A stretch of 25,409 nucleotides of DNA. Origin: JBMNOI01 sp050942995. GTDB lineage: Bacteria > Chloroflexota > Anaerolineae > UBA1429. The stretch's first letter is position 1. Each line of letters begins with the position of its first letter. Positions 1 through 7,404 of this stretch are shown one piece after another. Location of the stretch: NCBI GenBank assembly GCA_050942995.1, contig JBMNOI010000053.1:1-25409 (forward strand). Direction: 5' to 3'. The notes under the pieces were generated by a model that made no database searches, had not been told where the DNA came from, and worked only from the letters and a program-made list of their open reading frames with translations. Both the position numbers and the translations under genes were made by a program.

Positions 1-1
1 C

Positions 2-1117
2 ATGTCGGCCAGCCTGTCCGCCGTGTTCAACGCCTATGAGCGTATGGAGGTGCCCGCCTCTATCACAACCTTTACCACGCTGCTCAAGGTCACCCTGGGC
101 ACCGTCGCCCTCATCGCCGGCACCGGACATGTGGGCCTGGCGGGCGTGTCCATCATCGTCAACATCGTCACCATGCTGGTGCTCTATACGCTGGCGCGCT
201 CGATGCTCTTCCGCCCGCACATCGAGATCGACTGGGCTTTTCAGAAGCGCATGTTCCGCACCTCGTATCCGCTGATGATCAACCTGCTGCTGGCCACTCT
301 CTTTTTCAAAGTGGCCATGCTCCTGCTGGAATGGCTCATCCCCGATCCGCGAGTGCTGGGCTGGTATGGCGCCGCCTATAAATATGTCGATGCCGTGCAG
401 GTCATTCCGGCCTACTTTACCATGGCCCTGTTCCCGCTCATGTCACGCTATGCCGAATCGGGACGCGATTCGCTGCTGCGCGCCTACCATCTGGCCGTCA
501 AGCTGCTCATCGTGGTGGCCATACCGGCGGCATGGATCGGCTGGGGCATGGCCCACGAGATGATCACCGTTCTGGGCGGCTCTCAGTATCTACCCGAGGG
601 CGCCACCATCCTGCAGGTGATGATCTGGTATATGCCCATCGGCTTTATCAACTCGGTCACACAATATGTCCTCATTGCGCTGGATCAACAGCGCTTTCTC
701 ACCCGCGCATTTGCCATCGGTCTGGCGTTCAACGTCATCGCCAACCTGGTGTTCATCACCCGCCTGGGTTTTATGGCCTCGGCCTATGTCGCCGTCGCCT
801 CAGAGCTGGCCCTTCTGATCCCCTTTTACATCGGCGTGCGTCGGCACCTGGCCCGCATCCCCTGGCTGAGCCTGGTGTGGAAGCAGGTCGTCAGCGCCGT
901 GCCCATGGGACTCATGTTTGCCCTCTTCCCGCGACGTTATTTGCCCGTCGCCCTGGTGCTGGGCCTCATCGCTTATGCCGCCGGACTGGTGCTGTTGCGC
1001 CTGCTCGACAACCGCGAGCGAGATGCCCTCAACCAGGTAATGCCCACCCAACGGTTGCGCAGCATCGTATTGCGTTTTATAGGCCGTCCTGTTGACTCAC
1101 CCGCATCGCCCAAGTAG
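2..1117 (+). CDS. Oligosaccharide flippase (Wzx/MOP superfamily), 5'-truncated by the window edge
   Basis: This is a polytopic inner-membrane protein of the MOP (Wzx/PST) export superfamily, expected to flip undecaprenyl-linked oligosaccharide across the membrane. At 371 visible residues it is shorter than the usual 430-500. The visible part opens in the middle of a domain, in the conserved segment around FNAYERMEVPA that normally lies about 100 residues in, so the true start is upstream of the window. About ten hydrophobic helices follow, with the family-typical YGAAYKYVDAVQVIP and ALFPLMSRYAESG segments linking the two halves. The tail is basic and cytoplasmic. The stop codon TAG at 1115-1117 lies inside the -10 box of the asnS promoter. 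The downstream glycosyltransferases and sugar-phosphate transferase (5060-8831) fit a surface-polysaccharide locus. The family call is firm; the exact glycan is unknown. Confidence 0.85.
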   Translation: MSASLSAVFNAYERMEVPASITTFTTLLKVTLGTVALIAGTGHVGLAGVSIIVNIVTMLVLYTLARSMLFRPHIEIDWAFQKRMFRTSYPLMINLLLATLFFKVAMLLLEWLIPDPRVLGWYGAAYKYVDAVQVIPAYFTMALFPLMSRYAESGRDSLLRAYHLAVKLLIVVAIPAAWIGWGMAHEMITVLGGSQYLPEGATILQVMIWYMPIGFINSVTQYVLIALDQQRFLTRAFAIGLAFNVIANLVFITRLGFMASAYVAVASELALLIPFYIGVRRHLARIPWLSLVWKQVVSAVPMGLMFALFPRRYLPVALVLGLIAYAAGLVLLRLLDNRERDALNQVMPTQRLRSIVLRFIGRPVDSPASPK

Positions 1118-1120
1118 AAT
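1092..1120 (+). promoter_or_regulatory. Promoter for asnS, overlapping the flippase stop
   Basis: TTGACT (1092-1097), a 17-bp spacer and TAGAAT (1115-1120) match the sigma-70 consensus at 5/6 and 5/6. Transcription should start near 1127, leaving a leader of about 100 nt that contains the palindrome at 1165-1190. The -10 box includes the flippase stop codon. Confidence 0.7.
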
Positions 1121-1164
1121 GATTGTATATACCCGCGGGCGGCGCATAAATCGTCTGTAGGCTG

Positions 1165-1190
1165 TAGGGGCGGCTTGCGAGCCGCCCCTA
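1165..1190. repeat. Perfect palindromic (REP-like) hairpin element
   Basis: An 11-bp perfect inverted repeat (TAGGGGCGGCT, loop TGCG, AGCCGCCCCTA) lies between the flippase and asnS. No T-tract follows on either strand, so it is not a standard intrinsic terminator. Its form resembles the dispersed short GC-rich palindromes found in many copies in environmental genomes, including Chloroflexota. It would form a stable hairpin in the asnS leader. Confidence 0.6.
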
Positions 1191-1226
1191 TGATCTATGA
1201 GCGCCGTATGATCAGGAGGTACAACC

Positions 1227-2522
1227 GTGGCCGAGCACGTCTACATTCGCGACATCGCGAACTATGAAGGACAAGAAATCACCATCAAAGGCTGGCTCTA
1301 TAACAAGCGCGACAAGGGCCGCCTGCAATTTTTGCTGCTACGAGACGGCACGGGCATCATTCAGGCCGTGGCGTTCAAAAAAGAGATCGATCCTGAGGCC
1401 TTTGCCGCCGCCACCGAGGTGACCCAGGAATCCTCCGTCATCGCCACCGGCATGGTGCGCGCCGACGACCGCGCCCCCGGCGGCTATGAGCTATCCCTCA
1501 CCGATCTGCAGGTCGTCCAGCTCGCACAGGATTATCCCATCACTCCGAAAGAGCATGGCACCGACTTTTTGATGGATCGGCGGCACCTGTGGATTCGTTC
1601 ATCCCAACAGTGGGCGGTGCTTCGCGTTCGCGCCACCGTCATCGCCGCCATTCGTGACTGGCTCGACAGCCATGGTTTTTTGCTGGTAGACGCGCCCATC
1701 CTCACGCCGTCGTCGTGCGAGGGCACCAGCACCCTGTTCGAGACCGAATATTTCGGCGAAAAGGCCTACCTCAGCCAGAGCGGCCAGCTCTACAACGAGG
1801 CCACCATCATGGCCTTTGGGCGCACCTACTGCTTCGGCCCTACCTTTCGCGCCGAAAAGAGCAAGACCCGACGCCACCTCATCGAGTTCTGGATGGTCGA
1901 GCCCGAGATGGCCTACGCCGATCTGGACGACTGCATGCGCATCGAGGAGGAATTTGTCTCCTACATCATCCAGCGCACCCTGGAAGAGCGCGCCGAGGAG
2001 CTGAAAATCCTGGAGCGCGATACGAGCAAGCTCGAGGTGATCCGGCCGCCCTTCCCGCGTATGTCCTACAACGACGCCGTCGAAAAGCTGCAGACGCTGG
2101 GCGAGCCCATCCCCTGGGGTGAGGATTTCGGCGCCCCACAAGAGACCGCCCTGGGCACCCTGAGCGACCGGCCATTGTTCGTCCATCGCTACCCGGCACA
2201 GTGCAAAGCCTTTTACATGGAGGCCGACCCCGACGACCCGAGGCTCTCACTCTCGGTGGATATGATCGCCCCCGAAGGGTATGGTGAGATCATCGGCGGT
2301 GGACAGCGCACCGCCGATCTGGAGTTGCTGGAGCGCCGCATTCAGGAGCACAACCTCCCTCGCGAGGCGTTCGAATGGTATCTGGACCTGCGCCGCTACG
2401 GCTCGGTGCCCCACTCGGGCTTTGGCCTGGGAGTCGAGCGCACCGTCACCTGGATCTGCGGCCTGCGTCATATCCGCCAGACCATCCCCTTCCCCCGCAC
2501 CCTGGGGCGTATCTATCCGTAA
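1227..2522 (+). CDS. asnS: Asparaginyl-tRNA synthetase
   Basis: AsnRS is a cytoplasmic class II aminoacyl-tRNA synthetase that charges tRNA-Asn with asparagine using ATP. The 431 residues match the family length. An N-terminal OB-fold anticodon-binding domain (about residues 1-110, with IKGWLYNKRDKG and FLLLRDGTG) precedes the catalytic core. Motif 2 starts near F207 (FRAEKSKTRRHLIEFWMVEP), and motif 3 is GFGLGVERT near residues 398-406. The FW-VEPEMA signature and the C-terminal IPFPRTLGRIYP favour AsnRS over AspRS. The start is GTG at 1227, with AGGAGGT at 1214-1220 and 6-nt spacing. It has its own promoter and a following hairpin, so it looks like a monocistronic housekeeping gene inserted in the polysaccharide locus. 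Confidence 0.95.
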   Translation: MAEHVYIRDIANYEGQEITIKGWLYNKRDKGRLQFLLLRDGTGIIQAVAFKKEIDPEAFAAATEVTQESSVIATGMVRADDRAPGGYELSLTDLQVVQLAQDYPITPKEHGTDFLMDRRHLWIRSSQQWAVLRVRATVIAAIRDWLDSHGFLLVDAPILTPSSCEGTSTLFETEYFGEKAYLSQSGQLYNEATIMAFGRTYCFGPTFRAEKSKTRRHLIEFWMVEPEMAYADLDDCMRIEEEFVSYIIQRTLEERAEELKILERDTSKLEVIRPPFPRMSYNDAVEKLQTLGEPIPWGEDFGAPQETALGTLSDRPLFVHRYPAQCKAFYMEADPDDPRLSLSVDMIAPEGYGEIIGGGQRTADLELLERRIQEHNLPREAFEWYLDLRRYGSVPHSGFGLGVERTVTWICGLRHIRQTIPFPRTLGRIYP

Positions 2523-2536
2523 GGTTCATTCAAAAG

Positions 2537-2570
2537 ACCGATGCGAGCCGTCTCCATGGCTCGCATCGGT
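2537..2570 (+). terminator. Putative terminator hairpin after asnS
   Basis: A 13-bp perfect stem (ACCGATGCGAGCC/GGCTCGCATCGGT) with an 8-nt loop begins 15 nt after the asnS stop. It is followed by TTCTCC, so the T-tract is weak, but the position and stem strength fit a terminator. Confidence 0.6.
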
Positions 2571-2615
2571 TCTCCGGGGCGCTTTTTCCGGTGGCCCGCC
2601 CGTTCCCCGTTTCTT

Positions 2616-2644
2616 TTGACGTCACCCCACCACTCTGCTATAAT
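2616..2644 (+). promoter_or_regulatory. Promoter for tRNA-Lys
   Basis: TTGACG (2616-2621), exactly 17 bp, then a perfect TATAAT (2639-2644). The predicted start is near 2651, a few bases before the mature tRNA 5' end at 2655, as expected for a stable-RNA promoter. Confidence 0.85.
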
Positions 2645-2654
2645 GGACGCGTAG

Positions 2655-2727
2655 GAGCCGTTAGCTCAGTCGGTAGAGCCCCTGCCTTTTAAGCAGGTTG
2701 TCGTGCGTTCGAATCGCACACGGCTCA
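2655..2727 (+). tRNA. tRNA-Lys (anticodon TTT)
   Basis: The 73-nt sequence folds into a full cloverleaf. The 7-bp acceptor stem is GAGCCGT/ACGGCTC with discriminator A2727. The D stem is GCTC/GAGC (2664-2667 and 2676-2679). The anticodon stem is CCTGC/GCAGG around loop CTTTTAA (2686-2692), with anticodon TTT at 2688-2690. The variable loop is short, and the T stem is GTGCG/CGCAC around TTCGAAT. CCA is not encoded and must be added post-transcriptionally. All stems are perfectly paired. It has its own promoter and terminator. Confidence 0.97.
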
Positions 2728-2739
2728 TTCAAAGGAAGC

Positions 2740-2774
2740 AAGCCTCTGGATAGGGTATCCAGAGGCTTTTTCTT
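2740..2774 (+). terminator. Intrinsic terminator after tRNA-Lys
   Basis: A 12-bp perfect stem (AAGCCTCTGGAT/ATCCAGAGGCTT), loop AGGGT and trailing TTTCTT lie 12 nt after the tRNA. This is a textbook rho-independent terminator. Confidence 0.92.
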
Positions 2775-3132
2775 GTTCGCCTGTATCCGGAATTGTGGGA
2801 TGAGTGAGCCGCCCCCCACGCTACCCCCTCCATCGGGGCCGTTCGTGAACCGCCCCGCGACCGTCCTCCGATTCTCACCCTATCCCATGGGGGACAGACC
2901 CCTATGACGATCCTCTCCGGTTAGCTGCGCCTTCAGTCGTTGCCCCACATCACCGGTAAACAATCAATCCACCACTCGGAGATCGCATATCTACTCTTTG
3001 ATTGGGGCTATTTACCCGAAAGACACCCCTTTTCTCACAAAACTCGCCCCACGACACAACAGGATCTGACCATCCCCCATGCTATGCTGGCGGCAGAGCG
3101 AAAACACCATCATCGAAAGGGGGGATTGTGAA
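2775..3132. other. Gene-poor intergenic stretch
   Basis: About 360 bp between the tRNA terminator and the small membrane-protein gene. Short open frames here have no ribosome binding site, no recognisable protein features and ordinary non-coding composition. No convincing sigma-70 promoter was found, although a promoter for the 3133 gene is expected here. TATGCT at 3083-3088 is a possible -10 without a good -35. Confidence 0.5.
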
Positions 3133-3492
3133 ATGGTACGAGCAGGAGGAATCATCGCCCTCATCGCCGGAGTGCTGGGCATTCTGGCAGGCGTCGTCAC
3201 CCTCATGGTCGGCGGCCTGGGCGCCGCACTGGAGGCCGAGGGAGCCGGCACGGTGGTCGGTCTCGGCTGGGGAGGTCTGTTCTTCTCTTTTGCCTGCATC
3301 GTCCTGGGAGCCATCGCCGCGGCAGCGACGCCCAGAAGCCGACTGACGGGCGTGCTGCTGATCATCTGCGCCATCGCCGGCGCCATACTCGGTGGCACAC
3401 TGGTCGCCGTGATAATGATACTGGCCCTGGTAGGCGGCATTCTGGCCACCGTCGGCAAGCGTCCAAAGCCGGCGATCGAGACTGATCAATAA
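3133..3492 (+). CDS. Small four-helix membrane protein of unknown function
   Basis: This is a 119-residue hydrophobic protein with four predicted membrane segments: roughly residues 6-27 (IIALIAGVLGILAGVVTLMV), 38-62, 70-88 and 88-108, rich in Gly and Ala. It has a short basic C-terminus (GKRPKPAIETDQ). The pattern resembles small DUF4064-like or DUF308-like bacterial membrane proteins, but the family is not certain. The start is ATG at 3133, chosen because an AAAGGGGGG run lies just upstream (about 3116-3124) and because the open frame upstream of it is polar and unlike the protein. The lipoprotein gene begins 33 bp downstream, so the two are probably co-transcribed and may act together at the cell envelope. 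Confidence 0.7.
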   Translation: MVRAGGIIALIAGVLGILAGVVTLMVGGLGAALEAEGAGTVVGLGWGGLFFSFACIVLGAIAAAATPRSRLTGVLLIICAIAGAILGGTLVAVIMILALVGGILATVGKRPKPAIETDQ

Positions 3493-4020
3493 CCCAACAT
3501 GGCATCACAGTAAGGAGCGCTACCGATGAACACAATCCATTCACCGACGCGTCTACTCGGCGCATTGCTCGTTCTGGTCTTGATCATCACCGGGTGTAGC
3601 AGTCCCACGCAACGATTGCAGGAGGCATCCCGTCCCGTGGCAGATACTCCGGCGCCCGTCACCGAGCCGACGCCAACACAAGAGCCGGTTGCGAGCGACG
3701 GAGAAAAACCCACGACGGTGCCTTCTCCTACAGAGGCTCCACCCCCCACCGATACGCCGCCCCCTGCCGAAGTACTGCCGCCGCAGGTGATCGATCAGGG
3801 GTTCGGCCAGTATGACCGCGAAGTGGGCTATGCCTTTATCGTGGAGAATCCCAACGAAGGATTTGCCATCGAGAACTCGCGTTACCAGATCGCGTTGTAC
3901 GATGACGCCGATACCATAGTCGGAACGAACTCGGGTTATATCGAGGTGGTTCTCCCGGGCCAAACCCTGGGGCTGGGTGATACCTCATTTCTCGATGAAG
4001 GACTGACCGTCGCCCGCATC

Positions 4021-4055
4021 GATGTGCAGATCAGAGGGAGAGGCGGTGCCGTCCG
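4021..4055 (+). other. Frameshift site 1 in the lipoprotein gene (frame 1 to frame 2)
   Basis: Frame 1 gives the repeat-like VARIDVQIR and then degenerates into an Arg-rich, unrelated tail ending at 4245. Frame 2 continues the repeat with GEAVPSEPLPEF and unit B. One extra base in the GAGGGAGAGGCGG run (about 4034-4046) would explain the shift. Confidence 0.7.
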
Positions 4056-4332
4056 AGCCGCTGCCCGAGTTTACCGCAGAGAGCATCCACTACAGCGAGG
4101 AACTTTTCATGGATCTCGTCACAGCGGTGGTGCACAACCCGTATACCACCGTGCTGGAGAACCTGTGTGTGTCTGCGGTGTTGTACGATCACCAGGATCG
4201 CATCGTCGGCGGCGGATATATCTTCCTGAGCTTTATCCCGGCTGAACAGAGCGCCGGTGTTTGGATACCGGTAGCCAGCTCGGGCAATGTAGCGCGCGTC
4301 GAGGTCTATCCCACCCTCTCGGGCCTCAGCTT

Positions 4333-4350
4333 CCTGACGCGTAGCCGGAA
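4333..4350 (+). other. Frameshift site 2 in the lipoprotein gene (frame 2 back to frame 1)
   Basis: Frame 2 reads LSGLSFLTRS and then loses similarity. Frame 1 has TAG at 4342-4344 and resumes coding immediately after it with PELPAGTEPIRLIKYSYG and unit A'. One missing C at GTAGCCGG (about 4343-4348) would join the frames as RSPELP. Confidence 0.7.
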
Positions 4351-4953
4351 CTGCCCGCAGGCACCGAGCCGATTCGCCTGATCAAGTATAGCTACGGGCA
4401 GGATGGATGGGGTGCATCCTTTGGCCTGCTCGTCGAGAATCCCAACGAAACCCATGCCGTGGAGAGCTCTCAATATCTGGCGACGGTATTTGCCGAAGAT
4501 GGGCGGGTTATCGACACCGACGACGGCTACATCTCGGTATTGCTCCCCGGTGAGACGCTGGGGGTTGGTGGATTGCTGGTCAGCGTTGATGATACACCCA
4601 TCGCCCGCATCGAAGCGCACCTGTTGCCCGGGAAGTATGTGGAATCTGAACCGGTGCCCGTCTTTACGGCTAAAGACGTGGTTTATCGCGCCGGTGACTG
4701 GTCTGACACGGTGAGCGGCCAGATCACAAGCCCGTACAATGTCGACATCAGCAATCTACTCGTTTCGGCTCTGGTATACAACGTCGACGGTGAGATCGTG
4801 GGAGGCGGAGTCACCTTTCTCGACTTTATTCCGGCGGATGGTCATGCGGCTGTCGCGGTGCCGGTAGATGCCCGTGGCGCTGTGGATCAAAGCGAAATCT
4901 ATGCCACGGTATCCAGCCTCTCGATATTCGATTAATTCCCCCCAATCCCCGGT

Positions 4954-4989
4954 GGCGGGGCGGGGCCATTCGGTGGCCCTGCCCCCGCC
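4954..4989 (+). terminator. Possible terminator hairpin after the lipoprotein locus
   Basis: A GC-rich imperfect stem (GGCGGGGCGGGGCC paired with GGCCCTGCCCCCGCC, one bulge and one mismatch) lies about 20 bp after the stop, followed by ATCATTTGTCT. The T-tract is poor. Confidence 0.45.
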
Positions 4990-4994
4990 ATCAT

Positions 4995-5023
4995 TTGTCT
5001 CATCCCCCCTTCTCGGCTACAAT
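4995..5023 (+). promoter_or_regulatory. Promoter for the first glycosyltransferase
   Basis: TTGTCT (4995-5000), 17 bp, TACAAT (5018-5023). The predicted start near 5030 leaves a 30-nt leader containing the GGGAGGGGGG ribosome binding site before GTG 5060. Confidence 0.7.
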
Positions 5024-5059
5024 CACCCCCGCCAATCACTAACGGGAGGGGGGCCGCCC

Positions 5060-6172
5060 GTGCGGGTCACGCTCATATCCAAGGCGTGCGTCGTCGGCGC
5101 ATACCAGACCAAGCTGGAAGAGATCGCCGCCCACCAGGACGTCGAGCTGACGGTGGTGGTGCCGCCCTACTGGCGCGAGGGGGATCGCCGACTCGTTCTG
5201 GAGCGTTCGCATACCCGCGGATACGAGCTCATCGTCGTCCCCATGGCGTTCAACGGGAGCTTTCACCTGCACTATTACCCCACCCTGCCCGACATCCTGG
5301 CCCGCAGCCGGCCCGATATCGTCCACATGGACGAGGAGCCCTACAACCTCTCCACCTATCTGGCCGTGCGCGCCGCCGCGCGCCAGGGCGCCCGAACGGT
5401 GTTCTTTACCTGGCAGAACCTGAAGCGCCGCTACCCGCCCCCGTTCCGCCAGATGGAGCGATGGGTCTATCGACACGTGCACGCCGCTATCGCCGGCAAT
5501 CGCGAGGCGGTAGAGGTGTTGCGCGACAAGGGCTACACCGGCCCGGTCCACGTCATCCCCCAATTTGGCGTCGATCCCGACCTGTTCTGTCCGCAGCAGA
5601 TTCCGCGTCACGACACCGCCTTTACCGTAGGCTATGCCGGGCGACTGGTCGAACAAAAGGGACTGCGCATCCTTGTGGCTGCGCTGGAGACGATGGAGAG
5701 CGATTGGAGACTGCTCATCTGCGGGTCCGGGCCCCTGCGCAAAGAGATCGAGACGCGCCTGGCATCGCGCGGGCTGGCCGGGCGGGTGCGCTTTTGCGAA
5801 CAGGTGCCCTCGGGAGAGATGCCCCAATATCTGGGGGCCATGGACGTGCTGGTTCTGCCCTCTCTTACGCGTCCCAACTGGAAGGAACAGTTCGGCCGCG
5901 TGCTGATCGAGGCCATGGCCTGCGGCGTGCCCGTCATCGGCTCGAACTCGGGCGAGATCCCGCACGTCATCGGCAACGGCGGCCTGGTGGTGCCCGAGGG
6001 AGATGCCACCGCCCTGCGCGACGCGCTGGAGGCGCTGCGCGTCGATCCCATCCGCCGCGCCCGCATGGGCCATCTAGGGCGCGAACGGGTGCTGGCGCAT
6101 TACACGCAGGCGCGCATCGCCGCCGAGACGGTGGCCCTTTATCGTGATCTGGCCGCTGCCGCCGTATCTTGA
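5060..6172 (+). CDS. GT4-family glycosyltransferase
   Basis: This is a 370-residue GT-B fold transferase that likely adds a sugar from a nucleotide donor to a lipid-linked glycan at the cytoplasmic face of the membrane. The N-terminal Rossmann domain starts VRVTLISKACVVGAYQ. The C-terminal donor-binding domain (about residue 190 on) has VGYAGRLVEQKGL and the retaining E-x7-E motif at E276/E284 (EQFGRVLIE), followed by AMACGVPVIGSNSGEIPHVIG. The GTG start at 5060 is set by GGGAGGGGGG at 5044-5053 and by the promoter just upstream. The open frame continues 64 codons further 5', but that stretch overlaps the promoter and the lipoprotein end. It is probably part of the polysaccharide locus with the flippase, the second glycosyltransferase and the sugar-phosphate transferase. 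Donor and acceptor cannot be deduced. Confidence 0.9.
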   Translation: MRVTLISKACVVGAYQTKLEEIAAHQDVELTVVVPPYWREGDRRLVLERSHTRGYELIVVPMAFNGSFHLHYYPTLPDILARSRPDIVHMDEEPYNLSTYLAVRAAARQGARTVFFTWQNLKRRYPPPFRQMERWVYRHVHAAIAGNREAVEVLRDKGYTGPVHVIPQFGVDPDLFCPQQIPRHDTAFTVGYAGRLVEQKGLRILVAALETMESDWRLLICGSGPLRKEIETRLASRGLAGRVRFCEQVPSGEMPQYLGAMDVLVLPSLTRPNWKEQFGRVLIEAMACGVPVIGSNSGEIPHVIGNGGLVVPEGDATALRDALEALRVDPIRRARMGHLGRERVLAHYTQARIAAETVALYRDLAAAAVS

Positions 6173-6198
6173 GCAGACTCGTCTCCACAACGGTAGAC

Positions 6199-6226
6199 TT
6201 GCCGGATGAGCCGTCTGAGTTATAAT
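6199..6226 (+). promoter_or_regulatory. Promoter for the second glycosyltransferase / sugar transferase pair
   Basis: TTGCCG (6199-6204), 16 bp, perfect TATAAT (6221-6226). The predicted start is near 6233, about 30 nt before ATG 6262. Confidence 0.7.
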
Positions 6227-6261
6227 CATGATCATGCACAGCATGGTGGGTTGGAAAAGAT

Positions 6262-7404
6262 ATGCCACGGGTGGGCCTTAACGCACACCTGCTCTCGCAG
6301 AGCGCAAGCTATCGCAGCGCGGGCGTGAGCCGGTACATACGTCGCCTGCTCGACCATCTCCCCCAGGTCGATGCCGCTACGTCGTATATCGCTCTGGTGG
6401 GCGACCCGGAGGTGTGCCCGGCGGGGTGGGAACGGTCGGTATCGCGCTGGCGGACCCAGTCCCCGCCTTTGCGTATTCTGTGGGAGCAGACCGCGCAGCC
6501 GTGGCGTTGCCGCCAGGAGGGGCTGAACCTGCTGCATGCGCCGGTCTATGTGGGGCCCGTCGTTCGTGCCTGCCCCACGGTGGTCACCGTTCACGATCTC
6601 AGTTTTTATCTCTATCCCCGGCTCTTTCGCCCCTTCAACCGCGCCTATCTGCAGGCCTTGACCCGGCACACGGTAGAGCACGCCGCCGGGATCATCGCCG
6701 TATCGGCCAGCACGCGAGATGATCTCGTGCGCATATTGGGCGTTCCATCCGAGCGCATCACGGTGATTCCGAACGGCGTCGATGAGACGATGCGCCCCGT
6801 GGATTCGCCCGCTGCGCTGGACGACCTGCGCCGACGGTATGGCCTGCCCGAACGCATGATTCTGTTCCTGGGCACGCTCGAGCCGCGCAAGAATATCGTC
6901 ACCCTGCTGGAGGCATACGCTCTGTTGCAGCAGCGGTATAGCGTCGAGCACAGGCTGGTCATCGCCGGGGGCAAAGGCTGGTATTATGACGAGATCGACG
7001 CCACCATCGAGCGCCTGGGGTTGCACGGACGGATCATCAGCCCCGGGTTTGTGCCTCAGGACGAGCTGGCGTTGTGGTATAGCGCCGCCGACCTGTTCGT
7101 CTATCCGGCGCTGTACGAGGGGTTCGGTCTGCCTCCGTTAGAGGCCATGGCCTGTGGCACGCCGGTGATCGTCTCGTCCACATCGTCCCTGCCCGAGGTG
7201 GTGGGCGATGCCGGGCTCATGGTCGACCCGCACGATCCGGCCGCTCTGGCCGAGGCCATGGCCTCTGTGCTGGACGACGCGTCTCGGGCGGCCGAGATGC
7301 GCGCTGCCGGATTGGCCCGGGCGGCAGGGTTCTCGTGGCAGGCTACCGCTTCGGCGACTGCCACGCTGTATCACAAGATTCTGGGAGATTGTACGAGCAA
7401 ATGA
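6262..7404 (+). CDS. GT4-family (mannosyltransferase-like) glycosyltransferase
   Basis: This 380-residue GT-B transferase resembles the WbaZ/MtfB-type group that builds exopolysaccharide or O-antigen repeat units. The N-terminus is MPRVGLNAHLLSQ, with the acceptor-loop pattern YRSAGVSRYIRRLL. VTVHDLSF and GIIAVSASTRDDL lie in the first domain. The donor domain has FLGTLEPRKNIVTLLEAY and the E-x7-E motif at E286/E294 (EGFGLPPLE), then AMACGTPVIVSSTSSLPEVVGDAG. It starts at ATG 6262 behind a purine-rich stretch with only a weak Shine-Dalgarno. Its stop overlaps the start of the sugar transferase gene by four bases (ATGA, 7401-7404), implying translational coupling. The sugar specificity is not readable from sequence. 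Confidence 0.9.
   Translation: MPRVGLNAHLLSQSASYRSAGVSRYIRRLLDHLPQVDAATSYIALVGDPEVCPAGWERSVSRWRTQSPPLRILWEQTAQPWRCRQEGLNLLHAPVYVGPVVRACPTVVTVHDLSFYLYPRLFRPFNRAYLQALTRHTVEHAAGIIAVSASTRDDLVRILGVPSERITVIPNGVDETMRPVDSPAALDDLRRRYGLPERMILFLGTLEPRKNIVTLLEAYALLQQRYSVEHRLVIAGGKGWYYDEIDATIERLGLHGRIISPGFVPQDELALWYSAADLFVYPALYEGFGLPPLEAMACGTPVIVSSTSSLPEVVGDAGLMVDPHDPAALAEAMASVLDDASRAAEMRAAGLARAAGFSWQATASATATLYHKILGDCTSK

Larger units (their letters stand above)
3526..4935 (+). pseudogene. Tandem-repeat FxLyD-like lipoprotein, reading frame broken twice
   Basis: Read with two frame corrections, this locus encodes a surface lipoprotein of about 469 residues. The start is ATG 3526 with AAGGAG at 3512-3517. 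A signal peptide ends in lipobox ITGC (Cys24), followed by a Pro/Thr/Glu-rich linker (about residues 30-85). Four related beta-rich units follow in order A-B-A'-B'. A and A' share VENPNE, GYI-V-LPG-TLG and ARI. B and B' share NPY or SPY, VSA-(V/L)Y and IVGGG-F--FIPA. The units resemble the FxLyD fold. Segment 3526 to about 4040 is in frame 1, about 4045-4340 in frame 2, and about 4345-4935 in frame 1 again. The repeats prove that the three pieces belong to one ancestral protein. The break may be real decay or two sequencing/assembly indels. The role is unknown, probably extracytoplasmic binding. Confidence 0.75.

Noticed and set aside
2940..3131. Short open frame before the small membrane protein
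   Set aside because: No ribosome binding site, no coherent protein features and it overlaps the likely leader of the 3133 gene.
4868..5059. 64-codon N-terminal extension of the first glycosyltransferase
   Set aside because: It overlaps the lipoprotein end, a hairpin and the promoter. The conserved GT-B start begins at GTG 5060 with a strong ribosome binding site.
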